DNA of 9,790 nt from CAZOIA01 sp964579675 (lineage in GTDB: Bacteria; Planctomycetota; Phycisphaerae; UBA1845; PWPN01): assembly GCA_964579675.1 (NCBI GenBank), contig CAZOIA010000204.1:1-9790 (forward strand). Reading direction: 5' to 3'. A model generated the notes under the pieces. That model did not search any database and was not told the origin of the DNA. It saw only the letters and a program-made list of their open reading frames with translations. This document shows, piece by piece, positions 1-6,240 of the stretch (position 1 is the first letter of the stretch; every line of letters starts with the position of its first letter). Position numbers and translations under genes: made by a program.

Positions 1-377
1 TTATAGGTCAAGTCGGTCAGATCCACAATGTCGCCGACGATCCGGGCCCGCTCCTGGCCCGTAATGCCGTACGCCGACGCGAAGAACTCCAGGTATTCCT
101 GCACCACCAGGTCGCTGTAGACCCCGAAGAAGTCGGGCACGTAGCCGATCAGCGGCCGGATCTTGCGGGACTGGTACCCGATCACGTGCCCGCACACCCG
201 CGCCTCGCCCCAGGTCGGCTGGAGCAGCGTCGCCAGGATCTTGATCGTCGTGGTTTTGCCCGCCCCGTTAGGCCCGATGTAGCCGAAGCATTCGCCCTCG
301 GAGATGGCGAGGTTCAGGTTGTTCAGCGCGATCAGATCGCCGTAACGCTTCGTCAGATTGATCGTCTCAATGATCAT
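1..377 (-). CDS. ABC exporter ATP-binding protein, N-terminal part (runs off the left edge)
   Basis: Reading the minus strand from the ATG at 377 gives 125 residues with no stop before the window edge, so only the N-terminal half is present. Residues 35-43 form a clean Walker A motif (GPNGAGKTT), preceded by the usual beta strands and a typical start (MIIETINLTKRYGDLIAL). This is the CcmA/ABC-2 type of ATPase, which drives export across the inner membrane with a separate permease. The position that normally holds the Q-loop glutamine (after GYVP) is Asp82, within PDFFGVY; I recall this variant from some ABC-2 ATPases. The Walker B, signature and His switch lie outside the window. The start is set by an in-frame ATG and a GGTGAG sequence four bases upstream, which belongs to the tip of the neighbouring inverted repeat. 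The upstream partner is probably the 786-residue membrane protein, and a permease is expected to the left. The family call is secure; the substrate is unknown. Confidence 0.93.
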   Translation of the reverse strand, partial: MIIETINLTKRYGDLIALNNLNLAISEGECFGYIGPNGAGKTTTIKILATLLQPTWGEARVCGHVIGYQSRKIRPLIGYVPDFFGVYSDLVVQEYLEFFASAYGITGQERARIVGDIVDLTDLTY

Positions 378-381
378 CTAT

Positions 382-387
382 CTCACC
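382..387 (-). promoter_or_regulatory. Shine-Dalgarno-like GGTGAG for the ABC ATPase
   Basis: On the minus strand GGTGAG lies four bases before the ATG at 377 and is the only purine-rich candidate there. It is the outer tip of the left inverted repeat, so the cassette appears to supply the ribosome binding site of the downstream gene. The match to the consensus is partial and the spacing is short. Confidence 0.45.
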
Positions 388-400
388 ACGGAGACACGGA
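382..400 (+). repeat. Left inverted end of the GxxExxY cassette
   Basis: CTCACCACGGAGACACGGA. It contains the heptamer CACGGAG twice with an 8-bp period (387-393 and 395-401). Inside it a purine-rich run (GAAGAGAAGAAG) leads to the stop codon of the GxxExxY gene. It matches the reverse complement of 811-829 at 18 of 19 positions. Confidence 0.85.
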
Positions 401-412
401 GAAGAGAAGAAG

Positions 413-784
413 TCATAGCACCCTCCTGATTATGCCGTCCTTCAGAACAGGGGTATTGAAATTGATCAGCAAGCCAACCTGTTTTTCGCTTAGACGCAAA
501 TAGGTCAGAAGTTGGGCCTCGTGGATCGGCTCGATCTTCTCAACAGATTTCAGTTCCAGGACAACGCTGTTCTCGACCACTACGTCCAGCCGATAGCCGC
601 AGTCCAGTCGGACTTCCTTGTAAATGACCGGGGGCGGAACTTGGCGCTCGTGGGCAAGACCCCGGAATCGCAACTCATGACAAAGGCACTCTTCGTAGGC
701 TGATTCGAGTAAACCGGGGCCGAGGGCTTTGTGAACCTCGATCGCCGCCCCGATGATCGTCTTGGTCAGTTCTTCATGGATCAT
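413..784 (-). CDS. GxxExxY protein, PDDEXK-like (PF13366/TIGR04256 type)
   Basis: The protein is 123 residues, the usual full length for this family. The name-giving motif is at residues 24-30 (GLLESAY), following a typical N-terminus (LTKTIIGAAIEVHKALGPG). A PD-(D/E)XK-like core is visible: Asp67 in YRLDVVV, then Glu77-Leu-Lys79 in LELKSV, followed by the conserved QLLTYLRL at 91-98. The fold relates it to restriction-like nucleases, but no activity or biological role is established for the family, and I assign none. The only nearby ribosome-binding candidate before the ATG at 784 is the weak purine run GAGAAACGATAAAAGA. The gene lies 45 bp after the membrane-protein gene and 35 bp before the ABC ATPase, in the same direction, so it could be co-transcribed. 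Its lower GC and its inverted-repeat borders set it apart from both neighbours. Family call is very confident. Confidence 0.95.
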   Translation of the reverse strand: MIHEELTKTIIGAAIEVHKALGPGLLESAYEECLCHELRFRGLAHERQVPPPVIYKEVRLDCGYRLDVVVENSVVLELKSVEKIEPIHEAQLLTYLRLSEKQVGLLINFNTPVLKDGIIRRVL

Positions 785-810
785 TCTTTTATCGTTTCTC
801 TTCGTTCTTA

Positions 811-829
811 TCCGTGCCTCCGTGGTGAG
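811..829 (-). repeat. Right inverted end of the GxxExxY cassette
   Basis: Read on the minus strand this is CTCACCACGGAGGCACGGA, differing from the left end only at position 13 (G for A). The outer base directly abuts the TAG stop codon (830-832) of the membrane-protein gene. The inner side continues into an A-rich segment leading to the GxxExxY start. Confidence 0.85.
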
Positions 830-3190
830 CTACGAAGGCGGCGCGATCGGGATGGCGATCCGGTACATCACGCAGGCCCGGGAGGGGTGGATCGGCCTCC
901 ACCTTGTGCCCGCTGCGCCCGGCTTCCGCCAGCAGAGACGGGCCGGTCCCGGGTCCCGGCTGAAACCCACGAACAGGGCGGTGTCTCTCGTCAGGTACGA
1001 CCAGCGGTCCAGCCGCTGCCCCTGTGATCGCACGACTGCCGGACTGCCATCCTCGAACTGGCCGGGGTCGAGTTCGCCAAAGGTGGACAGCAGCAGCAGC
1101 GCGCTGGCGAACGTCCCCGCATCGATCTTGATCTCGTCCTCGTCGTCAAGGCCCCCGTAGTGCACCCGGCGGAACTTCTTCAGCCAGCTCTCCTGCGTTT
1201 CTCTGAGCACGAGGGGCCGCGGTTCTCCCGAGTCTTTCGGGCCGTCCAGAATGTCCTCGATCGAGGCGCGGTCGGATTCCTTTTTCTGCTTATCTTGGCG
1301 GGCCAATACGCTTTTCACGAGCAGCCTCTGCCCGTCGGCCAGTTCGCCGATCGGGTAGACATGGATCTCATTGCAACGGCTGGGACGATCCTCCATGAAA
1401 CTCCGGTTGGCCACGAACAGATAACAGTTGTCCAGCGCGGTCCCGAGGTCGTTTTCGATCCAACTGGCAGGATGGAGTTCGGACGAGTCGCGACGGGCAT
1501 GTTGGAGCCAAGCATCGACTCGGCCGTTCATCCGCCCGCACCACACGGCCTCGAATTGTTTAAGCGTGGCCCGGAGGGGAACAGATCGCAGCTCGCCGAC
1601 AACGGGCACCGCTTCGTACCGCTGTCCGGCGGCGTAGACGTTTGCCTCGAAGGCGTCGGGCTTGGGGGCCAGCGGGGCCAGCGCCCCCGGCATTGAAGCC
1701 GAAGTCTCCGGGTCGAGCCAGTCAGTCGGCACGCTCAAGTCCAGGAGCGTGTGCGACGCGGATTTCAGACCGAAGTAGCTGATCGCCGCTGCGTCGAGCA
1801 AACCGGCCCGGCCATCGACGACCGTGAACTCCTCCACGCGGTTGCCGATCCCGCGAATAAGTCTCACTGCCGCCAGGCTCACCCCGCTCGCCAGCACCGC
1901 GATCAACGCGAATACCGCCCAGGCGTGTTGCATCATGCCTTTGCGCTTGAGCCACGTCCAGCTCCCCGCAGTTGCCACCGCAATGTAGGCGATGGCAAAC
2001 GCGAACGCGAAGAGGAAGTAAAGCTCGGCGATGACCTTGAAGGCCGTCGCTTTCTGGACGTACCGGAACAGGTCCTCGCCGTACACGCCCGCCCCTTCCG
2101 ACCCCAAGGGGTGTCTGCGTATGCCGAGCACTTGCCGCAGAAACGGCCCATTCCGCGTGGCGTGCTTGAACAGCTCGCGCATTTCGGCCGCCACGAGCAC
2201 TACCTGGCCTCGACCGCAAGGCCGGCGAGTCACCAGCAGTGGGTCCTGGGGTTCCGGTGCCGCCGGCACCACCGGGCTTGCGTCAGAGGCCAGCGTTTCC
2301 AGCCTCACCGGGCAGTACGTCAGCGGCGGGGAGAAATCCGTGACAGCATGGGGATCACCGAACAGCAGTCCGGTCAACTCACCGGGCAGAGACGCGCTGC
2401 TTGCGACCTTGGCCACGCCCGTGAGCCGGGCGGGAAGCACCTCCCCGAACTTGCTCTTGCTGACCACAAGCCAGTTCTTGCTGACGCCCAGGACAAGGGT
2501 GCCCCCCCGCCGCGTCCACTCCGACAGCGCCTCGCGCTGCGGCAGGTCGATCTCGCCGGGATCAGCACCATCCCACACGATCACATCCACCATATCCAGC
2601 CCGGCAACGTTGTCCGGCAACTCACGGGGGGAGCCTCGCGCCCTCAGCAGTCCCCGCACCAGAAGGGGATCCTCAACGAGGCTCAGCAACTGGTTTACCG
2701 GCCACTCGGAGATATCGAGGATGACCCGGGTTTCGTTGGATATCGGATTCGCCGGGCGGGGCGGGCTGAGTTCGGCGACGCATTGATTCCCCTCGTCGTA
2801 CAGGACGGCGAGCCTGCCGTCCTTGCCGAAGACACGCACGTTGAACTGGCTGGGGGACTTGTAGACGCCTCCGGGTATGTAAAGGTAGTGCCGCCGGGTA
2901 CCGCGCACGGACACGTCCTGCCGGGCGACGATCTCGTCGCCGTCCCGATCCGCCTGCCGCGCCTCGATCCGCCCGTGGAACAGGTCCCCGTCGTCGTTGG
3001 CCAGCTCGACCACGATCGGGGTCCAGCACCCGACGCGGTAGGAATCGTCCCCCTGCCCGGACAGGGCCGGCCCCTTCCCGGGAAACCCGACGTGGATGAT
3101 TCGACCACGCAGATGAACCCCCGGCGCCTCGGCGGAAAACACCGCCAGGATCGCGATCGTCGCGACAAGAGAATCACGCGCTTTGGCCAT
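830..3190 (-). CDS. Large membrane protein with glutamine-amidotransferase-like extracytoplasmic domain
   Basis: The protein has 786 residues. It starts with a hydrophobic export or anchor segment (about 6-21) and a beta-rich region (about 27-135). Residues 195-340 resemble the GATase1-like fold seen in DUF4350 and GldG-type proteins: strand LDMVDVIVWDGAD, helix QREALSEWTRRGG, strand TLVLGV, and later GRGQVVLVAAEM. I see no convincing Cys-His-Glu amidotransferase triad, so it is probably not catalytic. Two transmembrane helices follow at about 388-408 and 422-443, then a long extracytoplasmic C-terminal region ending in MYRIAIPIAPPS. An in-frame TAA nine bases upstream excludes a longer start; no strong ribosome binding site is visible. 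In related operons such proteins accompany an ABC exporter, which fits the ATPase at the left edge. The stop codon touches the GxxExxY cassette, so the last residues may have changed on insertion. Gene certain, function inferred. Confidence 0.88.
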   Translation of the reverse strand: MAKARDSLVATIAILAVFSAEAPGVHLRGRIIHVGFPGKGPALSGQGDDSYRVGCWTPIVVELANDDGDLFHGRIEARQADRDGDEIVARQDVSVRGTRRHYLYIPGGVYKSPSQFNVRVFGKDGRLAVLYDEGNQCVAELSPPRPANPISNETRVILDISEWPVNQLLSLVEDPLLVRGLLRARGSPRELPDNVAGLDMVDVIVWDGADPGEIDLPQREALSEWTRRGGTLVLGVSKNWLVVSKSKFGEVLPARLTGVAKVASSASLPGELTGLLFGDPHAVTDFSPPLTYCPVRLETLASDASPVVPAAPEPQDPLLVTRRPCGRGQVVLVAAEMRELFKHATRNGPFLRQVLGIRRHPLGSEGAGVYGEDLFRYVQKATAFKVIAELYFLFAFAFAIAYIAVATAGSWTWLKRKGMMQHAWAVFALIAVLASGVSLAAVRLIRGIGNRVEEFTVVDGRAGLLDAAAISYFGLKSASHTLLDLSVPTDWLDPETSASMPGALAPLAPKPDAFEANVYAAGQRYEAVPVVGELRSVPLRATLKQFEAVWCGRMNGRVDAWLQHARRDSSELHPASWIENDLGTALDNCYLFVANRSFMEDRPSRCNEIHVYPIGELADGQRLLVKSVLARQDKQKKESDRASIEDILDGPKDSGEPRPLVLRETQESWLKKFRRVHYGGLDDEDEIKIDAGTFASALLLLSTFGELDPGQFEDGSPAVVRSQGQRLDRWSYLTRDTALFVGFSRDPGPARLCWRKPGAAGTRWRPIHPSRACVMYRIAIPIAPPS

Positions 3191-3357
3191 ATCGGGTTAC
3201 CAGGCCACGCGGTCACCGCGTCGGTTGCCTTCCCACCCATCGGATACGAAACCGGGCGCGAGCGGGTTCGTCGGCAGCGCTGCCTGAGGTATCCTGACGC
3301 GCGCCCGAACCCCTGGCACACACCCTGAATCCCCTGCGCACGCCCCGGGTATGATGC
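3191..3357. other. Intergenic region between membrane protein and methyltransferase genes
   Basis: 167 bp between two minus-strand genes. I looked for a promoter, terminator hairpin with T-run, and small ORF with a ribosome binding site and found none that I trust. The length suggests the membrane-protein gene could have its own promoter here rather than relying on the methyltransferase transcript. Confidence 0.5.
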
Positions 3358-4194
3358 TCAACTCATTCTATAGCCGGACCGCGCGTATCTCAATGTCGGG
3401 TTGTGGACCACCGGTGTGCCAACCATGACCAGGGATTGGCCGAACGGCGGGGGAAGGATCCGCTCGATGGCGTCGAGGAGGGGCACCAGGCGATTGAAGA
3501 ATCGGCCCGTCTGAACCGGGATTTGCTCACGTCGCAGCAATCGGCTGTGCCACCACCAGCCGAAGTAGCCAAGGGCGTTCATGTAGAAGCTGTATGTGGG
3601 GCGCAGACCGGCGGCCTCGAACGCTCGGCCAAGGCACCGACGGTTGTAGCGGCGACAATGGCCGAACGAACGGTCCAACGCCCCGTAGATGCTCATGTGC
3701 GCCGGAACCAGAATGACCACCCGGCCCTTCTCACAACACAACTGTCTCATGCGTCGCAGGCTCTCCACATCGTCATCGATGTGTTCCAGCACGTTCAGAC
3801 AGATCACCGTGTCGAAGTCGCCGGGGGGGACCAGGTCGTTGGGACAGTCCTCCAGTAAGCCGTTCACGAACCGCGTATTCAGGTGTCGGCGGAAACGCGA
3901 CCGCACCTCCCGGAACGATTCCGCCGACGGCTCGATCCCCACGACCTCTTCGTAGTTCAGCAGGAACCGGGTGATGTTGCCGGTGCCGCAGCCCACCTCG
4001 CACACCCGACCGCGAATGAACGGGCGAACCTTGTTGAAAATCCAGTGGTTGTAGTTGTAGAGCTCACCGATCAGCTCCAGGCTGGTGCGGACTTCGCCAT
4101 CCGCTTGGAGCTCCGAAGCCTCCCTTGTCGCTGCAGGCCGGGCGCCCAGACCCACCGCCCCTGCCTGCGGGGGCGAATCCAGTGTCGCTTCCAT
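3358..4194 (-). CDS. Class I SAM-dependent methyltransferase
   Basis: 278 residues. The S-adenosylmethionine site is clear: motif I VCEVGCGTGN at 64-73, acidic end of strand 2 in VVGIEPS at 84-90, and ICLNVLEHID at 131-140. Downstream, LVPAHMSIYGALDRSFGHCRRYN (162-184) contains the D...GHxRRY signature of a methyltransferase group that I recall being encoded beside polyprenol-sugar glycosyltransferases, and a Trp-rich stretch (YFGWWWHSRLL) lies near 210-220. The first 45 residues are low-complexity and probably disordered. The enzyme is likely cytoplasmic or membrane-associated and may act on a lipid-linked or surface sugar; the acceptor is not evident. It diverges from the multi-pass GT-C-like gene, which supports that context. 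The ATG at 4194 is preceded by CCGATAACCCGGGC, a poor ribosome binding site, so the start is slightly uncertain. Family call strong, substrate unknown. Confidence 0.92.
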   Translation of the reverse strand: MEATLDSPPQAGAVGLGARPAATREASELQADGEVRTSLELIGELYNYNHWIFNKVRPFIRGRVCEVGCGTGNITRFLLNYEEVVGIEPSAESFREVRSRFRRHLNTRFVNGLLEDCPNDLVPPGDFDTVICLNVLEHIDDDVESLRRMRQLCCEKGRVVILVPAHMSIYGALDRSFGHCRRYNRRCLGRAFEAAGLRPTYSFYMNALGYFGWWWHSRLLRREQIPVQTGRFFNRLVPLLDAIERILPPPFGQSLVMVGTPVVHNPTLRYARSGYRMS

Positions 4195-4294
4195 GCCCGG
4201 GTTATCGGTGCTTTGAGAGGGCTGGTCCGGCTAATTTCGCCCTCCTCGGCTCAAACCCAAGACCGCCCCCGGGCCATCCGATAACAAGAGGCAG
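4195..4294. promoter_or_regulatory. Divergent control region with a mirrored octamer
   Basis: 100 bp separate the start codons of the methyltransferase (minus) and the GT-C-like protein (plus), so both promoters must lie here or inside the genes. I could not pick out convincing -35/-10 pairs. A perfect 8-bp inverted repeat frames the region: GTTATCGG at 4201-4208 and CCGATAAC at 4278-4285. Each gene therefore carries CCGATAAC in its own leader, 6 and 9 bases before its ATG. Confidence 0.45.
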
Positions 4295-6043
4295 ATGAGC
4301 TCACTTTTCCCTCCCACAGCCGGCCGCCTTGCCGGACCCGCCCCGGCAGTCCCGCCGCCTCGGGCGGGCATCGCGACCCGGCGGCGCACCGCCAGGGCGG
4401 GCGCCGTCCTGCTGCTCCTGCTGCTCGCAGTGCTCCTGCGGGCCTGGAACATCGGGGCCATCTTCGCCTCCTCGGACCAGGTCGCGGCGGCCTACCTGGT
4501 CCGGCACAGCTTCGGCATCAAATGGCTGTTCGCTCACGATTACGGGCCGGTACTGGCCGTGCTTCAGCGCAGCTTCGCGGAAGTGCTGTCTCGGCTCCAT
4601 CTCCCCATCGCCGAAGCATCCGCCCGCGTTCCCGTCATGATTGTCAGCGTCGCCCAGGTGGTGATCACGCTGCCGTTGCTGCGGAGATTCCGCTGCCCGC
4701 GCAGCGACGCGCTTGTCGGTGCCCTCTGTTGTGCCGTCCTCCCCACGCTGGTGACCGACGGTCATTATGCCTGGGGCTATCTGACCATCTGGCTGTTCAC
4801 GGGCAGTCTCGCTTTGTGGGCGACGCTGGCATGGTTTGACGACCGGAGGCCCTGGCAACTGGTCACCGCCGCGTGCGCCCTGCTGGCCCATTGCCTGAGC
4901 AACTGCTACGCATTCGCTCTGCCGCTGACCCTGGCGGTTGCCTGGGTAGCCGCCCTGAGGAACCGGCGACAGGGCGACCCCGGTCGGCCTGCCCGGCCGG
5001 CAATTCGATGGGCAGTGATCGGGTTCCTGCTGCCCTGTCTGGCTGCCTTGACCGTGATCTACCTGAGCTGGCGATGGACGGACGGCGGGCAACTCGGCCG
5101 GCTGATCGCCAAACACCGAGGCGGCACCACCCGGTGGCAGGCGGGCCAGTTTGCCGAATGGGCGCGAGCTTGGATCGGGCAGTTCGGCTACCTTTTCGGG
5201 GCAGTGGCGGGCCTGGGAATGATCTTTGGCGGGCTTCTGATTGCCCGGCGCGATCGGCGGGGACTGCTCGCCATCTGGGCGTGGGCCGGTGCGCTGCCGT
5301 TGGTCTTCTTTGTAACCCCCTGGACCGTCGGCTACCCGGGGTCCTACCTGATCGAAGCGATCTATGGCGCTGGCTTACTGGGCACGCTGCTGATCTGTTC
5401 GACCTGCAGGCGACTGGCGGCTCACTCACGGGCCCGGGCCGGCGTGGCGGCGGCCGGGGTCTTGGCGCTCTGCCACATGGGCATCGGCGGCGCCGATGAC
5501 TGCCTGGCCGGGGGCCGACTCGCTCGCTATACCGGTGTCCATACCGGTTGGGGCAACGTCCAGCCGGACACCGGCATCAAGGCGGCGAGCTGGTACGTCC
5601 GCCAGCATGTGCCGATGGACGCGACGGTCATGGCCCTGCATACCAACCGCGGAATGGAGGCGCCAGTCGCCGAGTACTACATCGGACGTAACGTGCTGGC
5701 CGGCTATGACCTCAAATCCGGGATGCTCAAACCGCTCGTTCAGAAAATGCACGGGATCGTTGACGTCCTGATTGTCAGCGCGGAGCACCAAGCACTCGTA
5801 GAAGCACTCGATGACTTCGAGCGGGTCTGCACCTTGACCAACAGGGGCAGGCCGGTCCGCTTCGTCTACGCCCGGCGGGCGCTCTCGCTGGCCAGGCTTC
5901 AAGAGGAGACGGCGGCCATCAATACGCGATATGACCGCCAGTTCCAGCCGCGACACGTCCCGATCTGTCTGCCGGCACCGGCCGGCTTCGGCGACAAGCT
6001 CAGACGCTTCCAGGAAAGGGTCCGTCAACTCAGGCCAATGTGA
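4295..6043 (+). CDS. Multi-pass membrane protein, GT-C/GT39-like glycosyltransferase
   Basis: 582 residues. A basic, proline-rich cytoplasmic N-terminus (1-35) is followed by hydrophobic segments at roughly 36-52, 111-130, 138-155, 160-180, 186-210, 228-247, 285-316, 321-342 and 350-370, then a soluble C-terminal region from about 400. This layout is that of GT-C enzymes (ArnT/PMT-like), which transfer sugars from polyprenyl-phosphate donors on the outer face of the membrane. The first external loop has Asp61 (ASSDQVAAAYL) where these enzymes carry an acidic catalytic residue, but the usual paired DE is absent. The C-terminal segment has the familiar IKAASWYVRQHVPMDATVMAL pattern in split form (residues 418-438). 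AAGAGG ends three bases before the ATG. The neighbouring divergent methyltransferase suggests a surface-glycan or glycolipid role. Multi-pass membrane protein is certain; the glycosyltransferase call is moderate, donor and acceptor unknown. Confidence 0.85.
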   Translation: MSSLFPPTAGRLAGPAPAVPPPRAGIATRRRTARAGAVLLLLLLAVLLRAWNIGAIFASSDQVAAAYLVRHSFGIKWLFAHDYGPVLAVLQRSFAEVLSRLHLPIAEASARVPVMIVSVAQVVITLPLLRRFRCPRSDALVGALCCAVLPTLVTDGHYAWGYLTIWLFTGSLALWATLAWFDDRRPWQLVTAACALLAHCLSNCYAFALPLTLAVAWVAALRNRRQGDPGRPARPAIRWAVIGFLLPCLAALTVIYLSWRWTDGGQLGRLIAKHRGGTTRWQAGQFAEWARAWIGQFGYLFGAVAGLGMIFGGLLIARRDRRGLLAIWAWAGALPLVFFVTPWTVGYPGSYLIEAIYGAGLLGTLLICSTCRRLAAHSRARAGVAAAGVLALCHMGIGGADDCLAGGRLARYTGVHTGWGNVQPDTGIKAASWYVRQHVPMDATVMALHTNRGMEAPVAEYYIGRNVLAGYDLKSGMLKPLVQKMHGIVDVLIVSAEHQALVEALDDFERVCTLTNRGRPVRFVYARRALSLARLQEETAAINTRYDRQFQPRHVPICLPAPAGFGDKLRRFQERVRQLRPM

Positions 6044-6240
6044 CCTCTACAAGAGAAGCGGCCAGGAGTCCTCATTGACGGGTGCAGGGTTTCGTCCACC
6101 GTCTCCGGCCTGCCACGGCAATTGTGACAGGCGGTAGCCGGGGCGGCCCGCCGCGTTCGGTGTGTTCGTTTTGGGCGGGTGGACGATCTCAAAGAGGTTC
6201 TACGACTTCGTCAACGAGCGGGGTGGCCGGCAAGCTCGCC
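6044..6240. other. Convergent intergenic region
   Basis: 197 bp between the ends of two convergent genes. Short GC-rich inverted stretches occur (for example GGCG-GCC-CGCC near 6144-6154, followed some 15 bases later by a T-rich run GTTCGTTTTG), which could act as a weak terminator for the plus-strand gene, but the fit is poor. No small gene with a ribosome binding site was found. Confidence 0.35.

Larger units (their letters stand above)
382..829. mobile_element. GxxExxY cassette bounded by inverted repeats
   Basis: Seen directly: two 19-bp inverted ends (382-400 and 811-829, 18 of 19 identical) enclose one complete gene for a GxxExxY protein. GC over 421-780 is 195 of 360 bases (54%), against 62% and 70% in two 60-bp lines counted in the flanking genes. 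The cassette fills the junction between two genes that otherwise look like operon neighbours, leaving four bases on the ATPase side and abutting the stop codon on the other. A CTA triplet lies just outside each end (378-380 and 830-832), which could be a 3-bp target duplication but is short enough to be chance. There is no transposase, so if it moved, it needed help in trans or a different mechanism. I infer mobility from structure and composition only. Confidence 0.6.

Noticed and set aside
186..503. Plus-strand frame containing HHGDTEKRRSHS-like residues
   Set aside because: It is an artefact of reading through the ATPase gene and the cassette end; the residues come from the repeat, not from a protein gene.
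1751..3328. A 525-codon open frame on the plus strand
   Set aside because: It lies antisense to the membrane-protein gene, is extremely Arg/Pro/His-rich and shows no domain; such long antisense frames are common in GC-rich codon usage.
3346..3357. GGGTATGATG resembling the -10 region seen at 8171-8178
   Set aside because: It has no -35 element at 16-18 bp, and on the plus strand it would point into the end of the methyltransferase gene with no gene to drive.
4301..5116. A 271-codon open frame on the minus strand
   Set aside because: It is the shadow of the GT-C-like gene, with a Gln/Arg/Gly-rich composition and no recognisable features.
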